From: Scytalidium lignicola
Taxonomy: Eukaryota > Ascomycota > Leotiomycetes
Length of the DNA: 64,000 nucleotides
Assembly (NCBI GenBank): GCA_002812745.2
Contig: NCSJ02000054.1
Coordinates: 1-64,000, forward strand
Direction: 5' to 3'
A program made the translations under genes and the position numbers. The notes beneath the pieces were generated by a model. It was not told the DNA's origin. It ran no database searches and was given only the letters and a program-made list of their open reading frames with translations. Below are positions 1 through 12,125 of the stretch, one piece after another (within the stretch, counting starts at the first letter, position 1; each line of letters begins with the position of its first letter).

Positions 1-1043
1 TTACTTTACTTACTTATTTNATTTACTTATACTCTTATTCNTTATTCNTTTATTTANTATTCNTTACTTTTTTTTACTTTTTCATTTATTANTTAACTTT
101 TATTTTCTTTACTTTCTCATTTATTATTAACNTTTTACTTTTTTATTTATTATTAACTCTTACTTTCTTACTTATTACTTATCTTCTTTACTTTCTTACT
201 TATTATTAATTCTTATCTTTTTACTTATTATTAACTTTTACTTTCNTTTACTTTTTTCATTTATTATTAATCTTTACTTTTATATATATTATATATTATT
301 ATATANTTTTTCTTTTTTTACTTATAACATTAACTCNTTTTTATATATACTTTATTNACTTTTTACTTTTTTTACTTATTATTAACTTTTATACTTATAT
401 ATATTACTAACCTTTATCTTTTTATACATTATTAACNTTTTACTTTCTTATTTATTATTACTTTCTTATCTTTTTACTTATTAAAACTTACTTATTTACT
501 TATTTATTTANTTTTTATATTTACNTTTTTATTATTAACTCTTCTCTTTATATATATTCTTATTTACTTATTTATTTATTTACTTATACTCTTATTTATT
601 CTTTACTCTTATTCNTTTTTACTCTTTTTTACTCTTTATTCTTTATTCTTATTCTTATTCNTTTTTACTTTTACTTTCTTTTATTCTTATTTTCNTTTAC
701 TCTTTATTCTTTATTCTTATACTTACTTTCTTTATTCTTTATTTTTTACNTTTTATTCTTACCTTTTTTTATTTTTTTACTCTTTATTCTTATTCNTTTT
801 TATTATATATATTATATTCTTTATTCTTTATTCCTTACNTTTTTATTATTAACNTTTTATTTTTACTCTTTTATTTATTACTAATTCTTACTTTTACTTT
901 TTATTTATTATTAACTTTTAACTTTTTTACTTATTTATTTACTTATTTATTCTCTTTTCNTTATTTATTTACTTACTTACTTACTTATTTACTTATTTAC
1001 TTATTTACTTATTTACTTATTTACTTATTTACTTACTTACTTA

Positions 1044-1083
<40 letters not shown>

Positions 1084-2058
1084 TTTCTTTTACTCTTTTA
1101 CTTTTTTACTCATTATTAATTCTTATTTTTATATATATTATATATTTTTTTAAATATACATTTATTAACTTTTATCTTCTTATATTCTTATTCTTTATTT
1201 ATACTTTTACTTATACTTTTACTTATACTTTTACTCATACNTTTTACTTTTACTTATACNTTTTACTTATACTTTTATTCNTTTACNTTTTACTTTTTTA
1301 TACTTACNTTTTACCTTTATTTACTTTATATGTTTCNTTTTTCNTTATTTCNTTTTTTATTCNTTTTTATTTATTTTATANTTTTTCTTTTTTTTTCTTA
1401 TTTATTTATATTCTTATTTTTTTTTTACNTTTTACNTTTTATTATTAATCTTTACNTTTTTATCTTTATTCTTATTTTTTTTTCTTATTTATATATTTAC
1501 TTATTTATTTACTTTCTTATTCTTTATTCTTATTCTTATTCTTTAATTTTTACTTTTTTATATTTATCTTTTATATTTATTCTTTANTTTNTATCNTTTT
1601 ACNTTTTATTCNTTTACNTTTTATCTTTTATACTTATTCTTTATATTTATTCTTTATACTTATCTTTAATACTTATTATCTATATATATCTTTATATTTA
1701 TACTTATTTATTTACTTACTTTATATACTTATCTTATATTTTTTANTTTTTANTTTTTATTCTTTTTTTACCNTTTTACAAATTTCTTTTTTTCTTTAAT
1801 TATTCNTTTTTCTTTTAAAATAANTTTTTCTTTTTTTTAAACTTTTTTCATTTTTTATTTTATTTACTTTTTTAAAAATTATAAAAAAAAAATTCTAACT
1901 TATTTTATTACTTTTAACTTTAAAATCTTTTAACTTAATAAAAACTTATTAAAATACTTCAAAAATACNTTTTATTTTTACTTTTCTTCTTTATTTATAA
2001 CCTTTTTTTTTAATTTTTTTTTATTTATCTTCTTAACCTTAACTATTTANCTTACCTT
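1..2058. repeat. Low-complexity, almost G-free AT-rich tract
   Basis: The + strand consists of degenerate short units such as TTTACTTA, TTATTC and TTATTATTAAC, with about thirty single Ns. I find only one G (position 1332) between 1 and 2058, whereas C stays common. Stretches near 960-1085 are nearly pure TTAC/TTTACTTA microsatellite. The long open frame at 1330-1818 is a by-product of this composition and codes for nothing recognisable. The tract lies where the pol part of the adjacent minus-strand gypsy element should be, so it may be a satellite expansion next to or inside that element, or an assembly end. Every N sits in this T-rich context, so unit counts are unreliable. Confidence 0.85.
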
Positions 2059-3267
2059 GTTATCCCTTTTATAAGTATTGACTATATATCCAAACATTCT
2101 ACACTTAAAGCATAACTTGTTTTTTCTTCTCTTGTCAAGTTCTTCAAGGGAAATTCCAAAAGAATTCCCTTTTTTGTTCTTTCCTTCATAATGCTTCTTT
2201 CCCTTTCCTTTAAAGGTTTTTCCTTTCTTCATAACGTCTAACTCTATAAAGTCTCCACAATCCTTCTTATTGTTAGTCTTTCTTCGATTAAAATACAATC
2301 TACCCTTTTTATCCAAGATCATCTCATATTATTCATTCTCAATCTTAATAGCCAAGTCAACAAGAGCATCAAATGTAATAACTGCAAGTCATCAGTACAA
2401 TTCTTCCTTGATTAAGTCCTTCAATCCAGTCCTAAACTAGTGTATATATACCTCTTCTTCTCAATTGACTAATATTGCATACTAACAATAAAGCATTGCA
2501 TATTCGCTCAAGCTCTTAGTTTGTCTAAGGTGAACTAATCATCTTTCAACATTCCTTTTTTCATCAACATCCTCATACAAGCGTTTGAGTTCTCCTGTAT
2601 AGTTTTCCTAACTCCTAAGGATATTTCTTATTCCCTGGTTCGTTGTTCCTCTGTTCATAGTAAACCATTCATCCTTAAAAGGTTGAAACCAAGTTTTAGC
2701 TACTCCTCTCAAGTATATGAATGCTTACAGAACCTTGTACATGTCTCCAAGCAATAAATAATCGTTCAACACCAAATAAGTTCCTGTCTGAGCAAGATAC
2801 ACCTTAAGCTTCTTTCTATCCCCATAGAACAAGTCTAGCCTGGCGATTTTGACTTTTCTAAATGTCACCATTGAAACTTATTCGACGTCGTCTTCTGATT
2901 CAGAGTTTAGATCAAGGTTTAAGCTTAAAACTCTTAATACTAACTCTAAGTTAAGTTTAAGTAATGGAAGCATTGGTTTCTTTCCTGCAACTCATGACGA
3001 TTCCCCTATAATTGATCCTTCTGTTGACTTAAAGGTTTGCTTTGGTAGCATAACAACTTCCTCTAATACTCCTTGCTAGATGTTAGTTTCCTTGATAGTC
3101 TGATTCTCACCTTGGTCTTCCTCAGAGCTATCTTCCAAACTTTCCTCAGATACTTCCTCAGATCCCTCTTCAGATTCTTCTTCAAAGCCTTCTTCAAAAC
3201 CTTCTTCAGGTTGTTGTTCATTGTTGTTATCTACCAGTGTGTCTGTTTCCAAATCCTGATTCATCAA
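2047..3267 (-). pseudogene. Decayed Ty3/gypsy gag (capsid plus zinc knuckle)
   Basis: Read on the minus strand, the frame runs from an acidic, glutamate/serine-rich N-terminus (3267-3076) through a retrotransposon gag capsid segment (about 2840-2330, with the recognisable phrases GVAKTWFQPF and ELKRLYED). It ends in a basic stretch and a CCHC-like zinc knuckle (CFKC...GYIVNTY, about 2110-2055). Several stops interrupt it, and the knuckle has lost its His and last Cys (both Tyr). These are C-to-T/G-to-A changes as expected from repeat-induced mutation. Protease, reverse transcriptase and integrase are absent: the sequence runs into the low-complexity tract. Assignment to Ty3/gypsy rests on the gag and knuckle style only. 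Confidence 0.7.
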
Positions 3268-3285
3268 GATAGATAATGTTCAAAA

Positions 3286-3725
3286 TGTTACAGAACTATA
3301 CCATCCAGGTTACTGGATAGCCAAGGGTAAGGTAGATGTTCAAAGACAACAGAAACATATGACACACAAGCAAGTGACTAAGTCCAAGGTAAGGTTTAGT
3401 AATATATTTAGGTTGAACACAAGGAATCTACTCTCATGTTCCCATAATGTGCTTATATAGATAATGAAATCCAACTGGATCCTTTGGAGTCCTTAGAGTC
3501 CTTTGGAGTCCCCCAGGGATCCCAAGACTCCATCATGTGACCTCTGATTGTTAGGTTCTCTATGTACACCTTCCATGTACCAAGCCTCAGGCCTACACCA
3601 ATCAGTTTGTTAGGTAAAACCCATAACATAGGAGGTAGTACAAGAAACCTAAGATTATATCGAAATATTACCATAACTTCGAAAAGTTGTTAGATTACTG
3701 TAACTTCAAAAAGATGTCAGATAAC
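3286..3725 (-). repeat. Candidate 5' LTR of the gypsy remnant
   Basis: This 440-bp stretch starts TGTTAC and ends GATAACA, so its ends form the short inverted TGTTA/TAACA expected of an LTR. It lies just upstream (minus-strand sense) of the gag start. A TATATAAG box at about 3452-3462 points in the minus direction, as a U3 promoter would. The leader between LTR and gag would be only about 20 nt, and I cannot recognise a tRNA-type primer binding site. There is no second copy in the window, so the boundaries are a proposal. Confidence 0.35.
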
Positions 3726-4186
3726 AAGGACATAATTGATTACATTACACAATCTCTTGTTGCCATACTAATTTGTATGTGAGGCTAAGGTAGTGTTATG
3801 CCTGAGGTTGTGTCCGACACCGGCGGTTTGGCAGCGATTTAAGTAACTCTGGCGGCGATTTAAGTCAGCCCTTAATTAATCGCATTTGTTGTGTTGTGCT
3901 CGGTAAAATTATTTCGTAAGTACTCCAATCAGATGCGACTTATCACGTGGATCGCGTGCTTTCGCAAGTGATACTGTACGGAAGTACTACAGTACTTTCA
4001 CCAAACGAGGATTCTGTACGTCAAAACCCTTGTTCTGTTGTAGCTGTTACACTTTGTGCCGCATTATTTACTGACATTACGGTACTCCCCTTATAATTCG
4101 GCATCAGAGTTGTACCGAGGTATGCTCCAAAGGCGCTCCTTTTGGGCAGAATGGTGTTAATCTGGACACATCAACTGCCCAGCTTA

Positions 4187-4254
4187 AGGCCTGTTCGGAT
4201 TCGCCTGCTCTAAGACGTATTACAGGAGCAAAAATAGCGAATGCGAACAGGCCC
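4187..4254. mobile_element. 68-bp palindromic MITE-like element
   Basis: Two 18-base arms (4187-4204 and 4237-4254) are inverted repeats with mismatches only at the outermost base and at one inner position (core GCCTGTTCG.ATTCGC). The interior is itself palindromic (TGCTC/GAGCA around TAA.ACGT.TTA), so the whole unit can fold into one hairpin. The flanks read TTA on the left and TTG on the right, close to a 3-bp TTA target duplication as made by Harbinger-type elements. This is an inference from the arms and flanks; there is no coding capacity. It lies 194 bp upstream of the next gene's start. Just before it, at 3830-3844 and 3851-3865, a 15-base motif (GGCRGCGATTTAAGT) occurs twice. Confidence 0.5.
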
Positions 4255-4447
4255 TTGTAAGGATTTGGACTTCGCCGCAATCATCATGGACCCTGGTGAT
4301 GTTATCCATAGTAGTGCGGAACAGTCCATGCGGCCTTCCCTCCCCTCTCGCCTTTTCTTGGACTGTTAAGACTTTGAGTTCCTTTTATATATATATCTTG
4401 CGTTGTGTAGAGCTTCATCTGTGGATCCCCCTTCTCGCTCAATCGCA

Positions 4448-5472
4448 ATGTCGGACGGCAACCCGTTCGATCCAACACAGTACTATCGCTTCTTCAACTC
4501 TATTGTTGGTACCAACTTTACACTCGCAATAGGGGATAATAGCACTTCTCCCTCGGATCCAAGCCTTACTGCCGTACTTGCCTTCCCATCCGAAAACTGG
4601 CAGCTTTTCTTCGACAGCGGGGTCTATTTCATACGCAATTATGACTATGGCAGCAAATATCAGATGGGTGTAACAGAAGGTAATCATTCGGTACCCGTGA
4701 TGTTGCCGGCCGGAGGTGGGTTGGGGATGCAGTGGAATATTACCAAAGGCACTGAGGATGTTGGGTCCTGGGTGTTGAGAAATCGGCTACTCGATCAAGT
4801 AAATGTGTTTGGGATTGATCCACAGGCCGAGAGTAAGAACATGGTGGTTATGAACACTGACCAGAAAGGGGCACAGTGGATAATAGATATTAATGTCTCG
4901 GCTGGAAAGATTACAGATGTGAAGATGTTGACTACGTTCTCTTCAATACAGGTACCACGACAATTTTCCTTGCTTTTCAAAACTTCTGTTCTGTCGCATT
5001 AAGTCGGGATGATAGTGGGCTGTTTCCACCTCACCTACCATTCATCCATTCTAGTTTGTTTGCAATAGCTGATGTGTATATGTGACAGAGCGCAACTTCG
5101 ACCTCTCAATCAACTCACTCCATCTCAACCTCAACCTCAACCCCAGTTGCCAATCCAGCACAATCGCAACTGCCCTCCGATGCAACCTCCCATGCCAGAA
5201 CAATCAGTGCTGGCGCCATAGCTGGGATATCAATCGGAGGTGTTATAGTTGTCCTGATTGTTCTAGCACTCTTGTACCGCTTTTACCGCTCACGACAACG
5301 AAAAACTAGTGCAAACATATCGCTTCACAGTAAACCTAAATGGCAATCAAGTACTCAAATCCAAGAAGTACCCAACCGAGAAGTAGCACAGAGACATGAA
5401 TTATATGGAAATAAAAAAAATACGGCAGTGGCCGAGTTACCAGCGGGAGTACATCCGGAGGTGATGGATTGA
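4448..5472 (+). CDS. Single-pass membrane protein with beta-trefoil-like ectodomain
   Basis: Two exons, 4448-4951 and 5089-5472, joined in phase 0 (donor GTACCA, acceptor GACAG), give 295 aa. The N-terminal ~165 residues contain three spaced W motifs (ENWQLFF, MQWNITK, AQWIID), reminiscent of the three-fold QxW repeat of ricin-type beta-trefoils, and several N-glycosylation sequons. A Ser/Thr-rich stalk follows (STSTSTSTP), then one hydrophobic helix (AGAIAGISIGGVIVVLIVLA) and a short basic cytoplasmic tail starting YRFYRSRQRK. This architecture is common for fungal cell-surface proteins of unknown role. I see no cleavable signal peptide, so the single helix may serve as anchor, or the start may be further upstream. 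The fold assignment is inference; the intron and helix are seen directly. Confidence 0.8.
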
Positions 5473-7146
5473 GAAAGGATTACGTTTGATGTGATATTTT
5501 TGATACGAAGCATTGGTGTTAAGGCAAACTGCACTGGAATTATGCAGTGCATTTTTTGTTGGCTTTAAAACAAAAATAAGACTCTTTATTTTTTATTTTA
5601 AACTCAGGGCTGACTAAGAATAATGTGATTATGCGGAAATTATAGAAGACAAGTTACTAAGAGGTAGTTTATTGTGTTGTAAAAATCATAAATATAATAC
5701 AAAGATCTAAATTTGAACTGTCATTTGCACTTTCACATTCAGCTAAAGTGTAGGGTATGAGGTCCCTGTACGCAGGCAGGTTGGTAATTACAGAAGTTCC
5801 TTGCCATAGTATATGCTAAAAGAAGATAAGGACTGCTACTGCTGAAATCTCTCATAGTGAACATATTAAGGACAAAGGTCTACTGTTACGTAAGGTTACT
5901 CATTTATAGCTAACATTATTAACTGTTATCGCTCTTGCATATAAAGACCTTTGTTATGTAAGGTTAGTAAAACTTAATTATTTCGCAATCCCAGAATACA
6001 TATTCCTCGTATGGCTTAGATATCAACTTAGCCAATGATTTCCAAAAGATATATATAGCCGGATATTAGCATTCATATATAGTGCCTTGAAGATGAGAGC
6101 CATCTCGATGTTGTACATTGTATATCTTCTGGATCCTTGTGAAACCTTATTAAAAACCTTTACTACATATGTTAGACTGGCGAATATTTAGCTTGATGTT
6201 AAAGTTAACAATCACATTCCATTAATATAAATACAGCAAAGGTAGCACTGACTTTGAAAGGTTACTTCAGTCAACTCAGTCTGTTCTAGTATATTAGGAA
6301 TCTCGACAAAAATGCCCTCAGCAGAATCCGTCTTAATCTTCAAGGCTAGTTGTGGCATTAGGGTTAAACCAGCTTGGCGTCTAGCTAGATTATATGCGTT
6401 GCCTACAAGGTGTTCTTGTTTTGCTAGTGTATTCTAGCATAGTGTCGATGGATATAAATCCTTTTGGAGATATTTTCCAGAGGAAGTGTAGCTGGCATGT
6501 AAGCCATCTTACAAATTTTTCATTTTAAGATAGCTATGTCTGACTATTGATTAACCTTAAAGTCGTCTTTGTCCTCAGCAAGAACTTTGTTAGATATCAC
6601 AGCCAGGAACTACCATGGTAAGTAATCACTTGATGAAGAGTAGTGAATCTGAAAGGAGGGTCCGAGGGATCAAAAAGCAATTAGGTGTCGAACTTAATAA
6701 GTAATGGCAAAATTTTTTGGTTTAGCTAAGACGTTTATGCTAACACGCCAGCGGGAAATGATATGGTTAGAGTATAAATCGATACTTTTCATCAATGCTA
6801 ACTCTATATTAATTACTATGGAAAGTACTGTTAGAATATTTTACTTGTTCATTGCCTTCTTAAGCAAGTTTAAAACTTAATCGTACAATTTTCCTATTTT
6901 ATATTTTATATTTTATATTTTAATGTTCTTTTAACATTAACACTTTCAACTTTTTAATATATACATAAGAAAATATAATATATCTGAGAGATTTGAGCTG
7001 CTTAACGTGAACTAGGTAAGCTAATGGTAATTTGCACCCTGAATAAAGCAGTTAAGATTAACTAGTCTATCCTGGGACTACAAAGAAGAAGTTTAATGTT
7101 CAACTACTTTTGTTATTACAAGACCGTATTTAAGTCTAACAACCTA
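5473..7146. other. Gene-free AT-rich intergenic region
   Basis: No convincing gene. On the minus strand about 6480-6240 reads open except for one stop (fragment NTLAKQEHLVGNAYNLARRQ), which looks like a fossil of a coding sequence that I cannot identify. Around 6895-6920 there is a short TATTTTATAT repeat. The rest is AT-rich with scattered stops in all frames. Confidence 0.6.
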
Positions 7147-8867
7147 TCATCGCCCGAAGCTCTTAAGCTCCAGCCACCTAAGTGGGTAAAAAGATATAAT
7201 GGTGAAAACAAATGCCAGCTCGTTTCCAATATCACCTCCATATGTACCTATTTTAGTAGCCAAAACCCCAACATAGAAGGTTTCATCCATGCCCAAGATA
7301 GCCCCGGCCCAGCCGCACAAGAAAGCAAAGCCCCCAGCAAATCCAATTGGTAGTTTAGAGGGCGTATTCCAGGCTTCTAGGTCGTAGTTTGCGAAGTTGC
7401 CGCTTCGGAAACCGTAATGTTCGATGAAGATGATTACGAACATACACGTGTCGTAGTATCCTAGAAGTGAGAGCATATTTGATAGAAAATCATAAATATG
7501 GTTCCTTCCTCCGAGTGATAGGGCAAGCATGAAAACGAACAAAACCAGACTCCAGATAAAACGAGGAATTGCTTGCAGAGGCTTTGCTAATTGTTGTATA
7601 GCGAGAGCCCCAGAATAGATGGAAAGAACGTTCAAACCAACTGTCAGCAATTCATAGTTAGCAGCTTTCAATCATTTGAGGGTATCTTCTGATTGGGGTA
7701 TTATCCATACTTCCACCAAGAGAAAGCAGAACGAGAAGAAATTTAGCCCATGGTAGGGGATGAACAACAAGAAGCAGCAACGCGCCAAGTCCTTTGTCGT
7801 AATAAGCGTCTGACCACTCTGGTCGAGAATTCATCTCAGCAGCTAGTAAGGCTCCAAGCAATGAGGTGACAAAGATAGGAAGCCAAATTCCTAATGTTGT
7901 AAGGGTAAAAACCTTGACTCTAGATGTGTCAACTGGGTAGTGGACATAGTAATCGGCAGCGATAGTGGCCCATGAGGCACTATTACCGTAGTAGATGGCA
8001 AAAAAATCTAGAATGGCTCCTGATTTAGTGAGACCTGTAATTGTTGCAGGAGCCGTATATCCCTTGTCTTGGTATGATCCCACGTAACAAAAGTAGACGA
8101 GGAAGATGACTGCGAACGGCATCCACCAGTATCTGTCAAACATCAGGACAGATTTGTACCCACCAAAGCTACCAGCTAAGCTCACAACGGCGATAATAAC
8201 AACACCAAGAATAAGAGATACGTTATAGTCAGAGGCAGCAGATAGCGCATTACCTCCGGTAATACAACCAACAGCTGCCCAGCCCACTTGTGAGATCAGA
8301 TTGAGGAGGCCGATAAGCTTGGCTGGCCACCATCCAAAACTGTATCTTGCGATGGAAACCTGCCGAAGTCCAGTTGCAGAGCCAAACGTTGAGCACCATC
8401 CCTACAACAACGTCAAAAACCCATCTAAACATTCAGAAACGTGCACGATCCACAAAGTGATGACACAGAATACATGTAAATTAACTTACAGCAACAAAAG
8501 CTCCAAGAAGACTTCCGAAAAGCATAATCAGTACCGACTGTGTAGGTGAAAGGCCATATTCCCATCCGATCATTCCCAACGTGATAGATGATAACGAGAA
8601 CGTTCCTGAACTCCAGATGCAAGCCATGACCCAGATTGGCGCTGGCCTCTTCTTGTCAGGCGTGATTCGCTTTGGGCCATGAGGTTCGACGCCCATCTTC
8701 CAGTCCAAGTAGTCTTCATAGTACCGTAGAGTGGCCAAGATGCCACCAGATTCCCTGACAGGTTTCGCAGCGGCGACATGTGTAACTTCACCGGTTGAAA
8801 CATCGCAAAAAGTATGAGCAACCTTGGTTGCCTGCTTTTCTGGCAGACCAAGTTCGAGGGAACTCAT
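7147..8867 (-). CDS. NCS1-family nucleobase permease (Fcy2-like)
   Basis: Three exons on the minus strand, 8867-8490, 8401-7711 and 7640-7147, give 520 aa. The introns of 88 and 70 nt have donors GTAAGT and GTATGG; the second has a TGCTAAC branch point. The protein is a polytopic transporter of about 12 helices. Family hallmarks include TGLRQVSIARYSFGWWPAKL followed by GLLNLISQVGW, and later IPRFIWSLV. NCS1 permeases of this fungal branch import purines, cytosine or related nucleobases with protons at the plasma membrane; the exact substrate cannot be read here. The hydrophilic N-terminus ends in a charged stretch before helix 1 (KRITPDKKRPAP). The gene is intact. Its promoter faces the 2OG oxygenase at 10730 across 1.86 kb. 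Confidence 0.88.
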
Positions 8868-10729
8868 AACTGCGAGTTATCTTATCTTGTTCTTGTCCGA
8901 ACCGTTTTGTAGTTCCTGCAGGGTACCTTGAACGGAAGTATAAAGGAATGCGCCGTATTGGGGATGTTAGCCATTCTAATATACACTTCCTAATCCCACT
9001 AAACACCTAAATAATCAGAAGATAACGTACCTCCCCCTTCCCCCCGGAAATAACTGATATGCGATGTTAATGCCTTACATTCAGAATTTTGGTGGGGCAG
9101 CTGTAGCCAATCGAAACTCATAGCTTCTGGCAGAATTTCTTAAAGCAGTTTCAATGTACTGATACTGAAATGAGTTTCATATTTCGAGTCTTCTAGAATG
9201 ATTATAAAGGAGTATAATAATATTAACTATATTTTATTATACTTTACTTATTTAAACACTAAATTAAAGCTCTATTGTTGGTATGCTTGTACCTCTTGAC
9301 ACATATTCTGAATATTTGTTCTTATAATTACCTTAAAAATACTAAAGCTTTTCACCTTTATATAACCAGTAAATAGAGGTTCTTAAAACACATGTAACTT
9401 ATTGATTGTACTGAAGCCGCTGTCTAGAAATGTATACAGTATTTATCAATCAATCTCTAGTAAGTCCTCTATTAGTTTCAATCACGGCTTGACACCTCCT
9501 CTATAAGTTCAGATCAGGAGAATATTATAGTTATTAAATATATCGAGTATCTGTTTATTTAAGATTTGCTTTTGTAGCTTTGGATTGCTGGATTGAAGTA
9601 TTGTCCTATATAAAACCAAGTCGTGATTCTCCTCCATAAACTAAACTATAAAGACTTAGAGTTATATAAGAGATTAGATCACTTGCTTTAGGAATAAAGC
9701 TCCTTTGGCGCAAAAATCCAATTGTTGGAGCTAGCAATTACAATTCCTCAATACCATGGTGAATTAGCTAGCCGAACCACCTACAATATCATACAAATAA
9801 TGAAAATTACGGCAAATACAGTTGTTCTGGTGTCGACGTCTACTTAATCAGGAAGGCGGTGAAGGCCTGTAGGATAGTTCACGCCAGGCCAACACAACCA
9901 TCCCGTGCCAATTATTTCAGGGTAGAGTAAATAGATAAGATACGCTATTCTCGCATTATCATAGCTGTAGATAACCAATCCAAAGTGTCGGAGCGTCCGC
10001 AAGCCTAATCTTAATCTCCCAATTAGATCCCAGCAGGAGATCCTGCAACGATAGTAAATCCCTAGTGATAGAGGTGGGTTCTCAGCATGTCCATGATACA
10101 GAGATAATCTGGCAATACTGTAAAGGTGGGGTTTCAGTTTAGTTACCTTGGTTTTGTCGGGCAAACCGACAGTAAGTGATCCTATGCTAGATAATACAGT
10201 AACAAAAGTGGGTTTTCAGTTGCTAACATCCCGATAATCATATTAAGGGAAGTGATGATAATGATTCAAAGTGACAAAGATAAGAAGCCTGGAAGGAGAG
10301 ATTTTGTATGTTCTTAGGTGAAAGATAATACCATAGTAAAGCTATAGTCCATATGAGGGCGATGATATATGCCGTTGTTCCCCGGACTGCCTAGGCTATG
10401 TACTATGATATGGGCTTATTGTAGCCACCACAGCTTAGACCCCAAATAGTACCCGAATTTCCATATCCGTCAGCCTGCTGCTGTGCCACAAGCCTTGTCT
10501 AAACGTCCGATAAGCAGCTCAAAACGCCTCACCTAAAGATCCGATATATTTCTTACGATTAAGGTTGGGCGAAGAACTCGACCTGCTATTTTGTCGGCCA
10601 CTCCTCCCCCCTCTCTGCAACCTAAAACAGCTGAGATATATTTGCTGAGCTTTTTCACAAGAGTTGCTGTACCCTGCTCAGTCATAGAACATACTGATTC
10701 CAGAATCAAGTCATTCCAACGTCAGTAAG
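8868..10729. other. Divergent intergenic region, permease and oxygenase
   Basis: 1.86 kb without a supported gene between two divergently transcribed genes, so it holds both promoters. A minus-strand open frame at 9844-10164 lacks an ATG start and resembles nothing I know. Two similar blocks containing GGGTTTTCAGTT or GGGGTTTCAGTT occur at about 10101-10140 and 10187-10223, a weak imperfect direct repeat. About 9200-9700 is especially AT-rich. Confidence 0.6.
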
Positions 10730-12125
10730 ATGTCGACTACTATCTTAGAAACCACGAAGGCCGAAGAGCCCAAGTATGAATACTTCTTCAAAGATAACCA
10801 CTGGAATAACAAGCGTGAAATCTTGACCGGCGACAAAGTCGTAAAAACCTTCGATGAGATTCCAGTTGTAGATATTACGGATATCTTTAGCGATTCTTTC
10901 GATGAACGACTGCGCGTGGCTCAAGAAATTGCTGTCATCTGCAAGGAGGTCGGGTTCGTTATCCCGCCCGCACGTTCATCCATGGCAACTAACATGTGGT
11001 ATAGGTTTATGTACGTCAAAAACCATGGAGTCCCACAAGACTTGGTTGATGAGATGTTCGAGGTCTCGCGTCAATATCATGCTCTACCCTTTGAGGATAA
11101 AATGGCAGACTACGTCTTTAAAAGCGAGACGCTTCGAGGATATGACATCCATTACACTAACACACCCAACGGGATAGTCCGTGAGTACCGCATCCTAGTA
11201 GTGAGCTGTGTAAGGATTAATTGACTTAATTTCTAAACAGAGAAGAAGGGATCCTTTCTCTATAGTTATGATTGTGACAAAGACCCTGAACCACCAATGT
11301 TGACTCCTGAGCAGCGCGCTTTGTGCGTGGGACAACATAATCGATTCCCGGTAAACCAGCCACATTTCAAAGAAGTGCTCGAGGAATATCAGAAGCATAT
11401 GTTAATTCTAGCTCGCCGTATGATGAGGACATTCGCCTTGGGCTTAGGTGCCGAAGAGACCTACTTCGATTCCACAGTTACAGCTCCATATACGTCAATT
11501 CTTCTCAACTACTACCCACCACAAGCACCTGACGGAGACGACCCGGAAAGTCTTGTAGCACATAGTGATTTCGAGAGTAGGTTCATATTCGAGTATAATT
11601 CTATACAAGATAACTAATGTTTTCAAGCATTCACGATCCTGAGTCAAGACATGCTCGGAGGTCTTGAAGTCCTTAACAAGAATGGAATCTACATCCCTGC
11701 AAAGCCAATGCATGGTACCTTTGTTGTGAATGTTGGTGATTTCCTTCAGAGGATCTCTAATGACATATTCGTTTCTACGGTTCACCGTGTACGGAATCTT
11801 ACTGGTTTTGAGCGCTATTCTATTCCATTTTTCTTCAGCTTCAATATGGATGTCGAGATACCAGTATGTTTTTACCATCGCATATATTTGAATAATGAAA
11901 CTGTACTGATGTATTAAAGGTTCTCCCATGTTGCACCTCAGAAAACAACCCAGCTAAGTACGGGCCACGCAATCTTAACGAGGTTAGCCATCCTTTTTCC
12001 CTTTTAGATCCTTAAAATCACCCTACTCATAGTGTTATGCATAGTATACAGCACAACGCCGAGAGAACCAGAGGAAAAAGCACGAGGAAGCTTTGAAAAA
12101 TGGTGCTTTGGAAGCTATTCTTTAA
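10730..12125 (+). CDS. 2-oxoglutarate/Fe(II) oxygenase, isopenicillin N synthase-like
   Basis: Six exons (10730-10953, 11005-11180, 11241-11576, 11628-11863, 11920-11982, 12045-12125) give 371 aa. Every join keeps the frame and restores family motifs. The N-terminal DIOX_N part contains IPVVDI and GFMYVKNHGVP. The catalytic part carries the iron ligands H241-x-D243 and H298 and the 2-oxoglutarate-binding R308-Y-S310. All four are present, so an active oxygenase is expected. Members of this cytosolic family include isopenicillin N synthase-like proteins and thymine 7-hydroxylase; the substrate here is unknown. The first intron is only 51 nt, divisible by three and stop-free, so its retention would add 17 residues. 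It diverges from the nucleobase-type permease, which makes a nucleobase or nucleoside substrate an attractive but untested idea. Confidence 0.88.

Noticed and set aside
1330..1818. Long open frame in the T-rich tract
   Set aside because: It is made of Phe/Leu/Tyr/Ile from low-complexity DNA and many N-derived unknown residues; composition alone explains it.
7096..7353. Plus-strand frame at the permease 3' end
   Set aside because: It is antisense to the last exon of the permease and has no family features.
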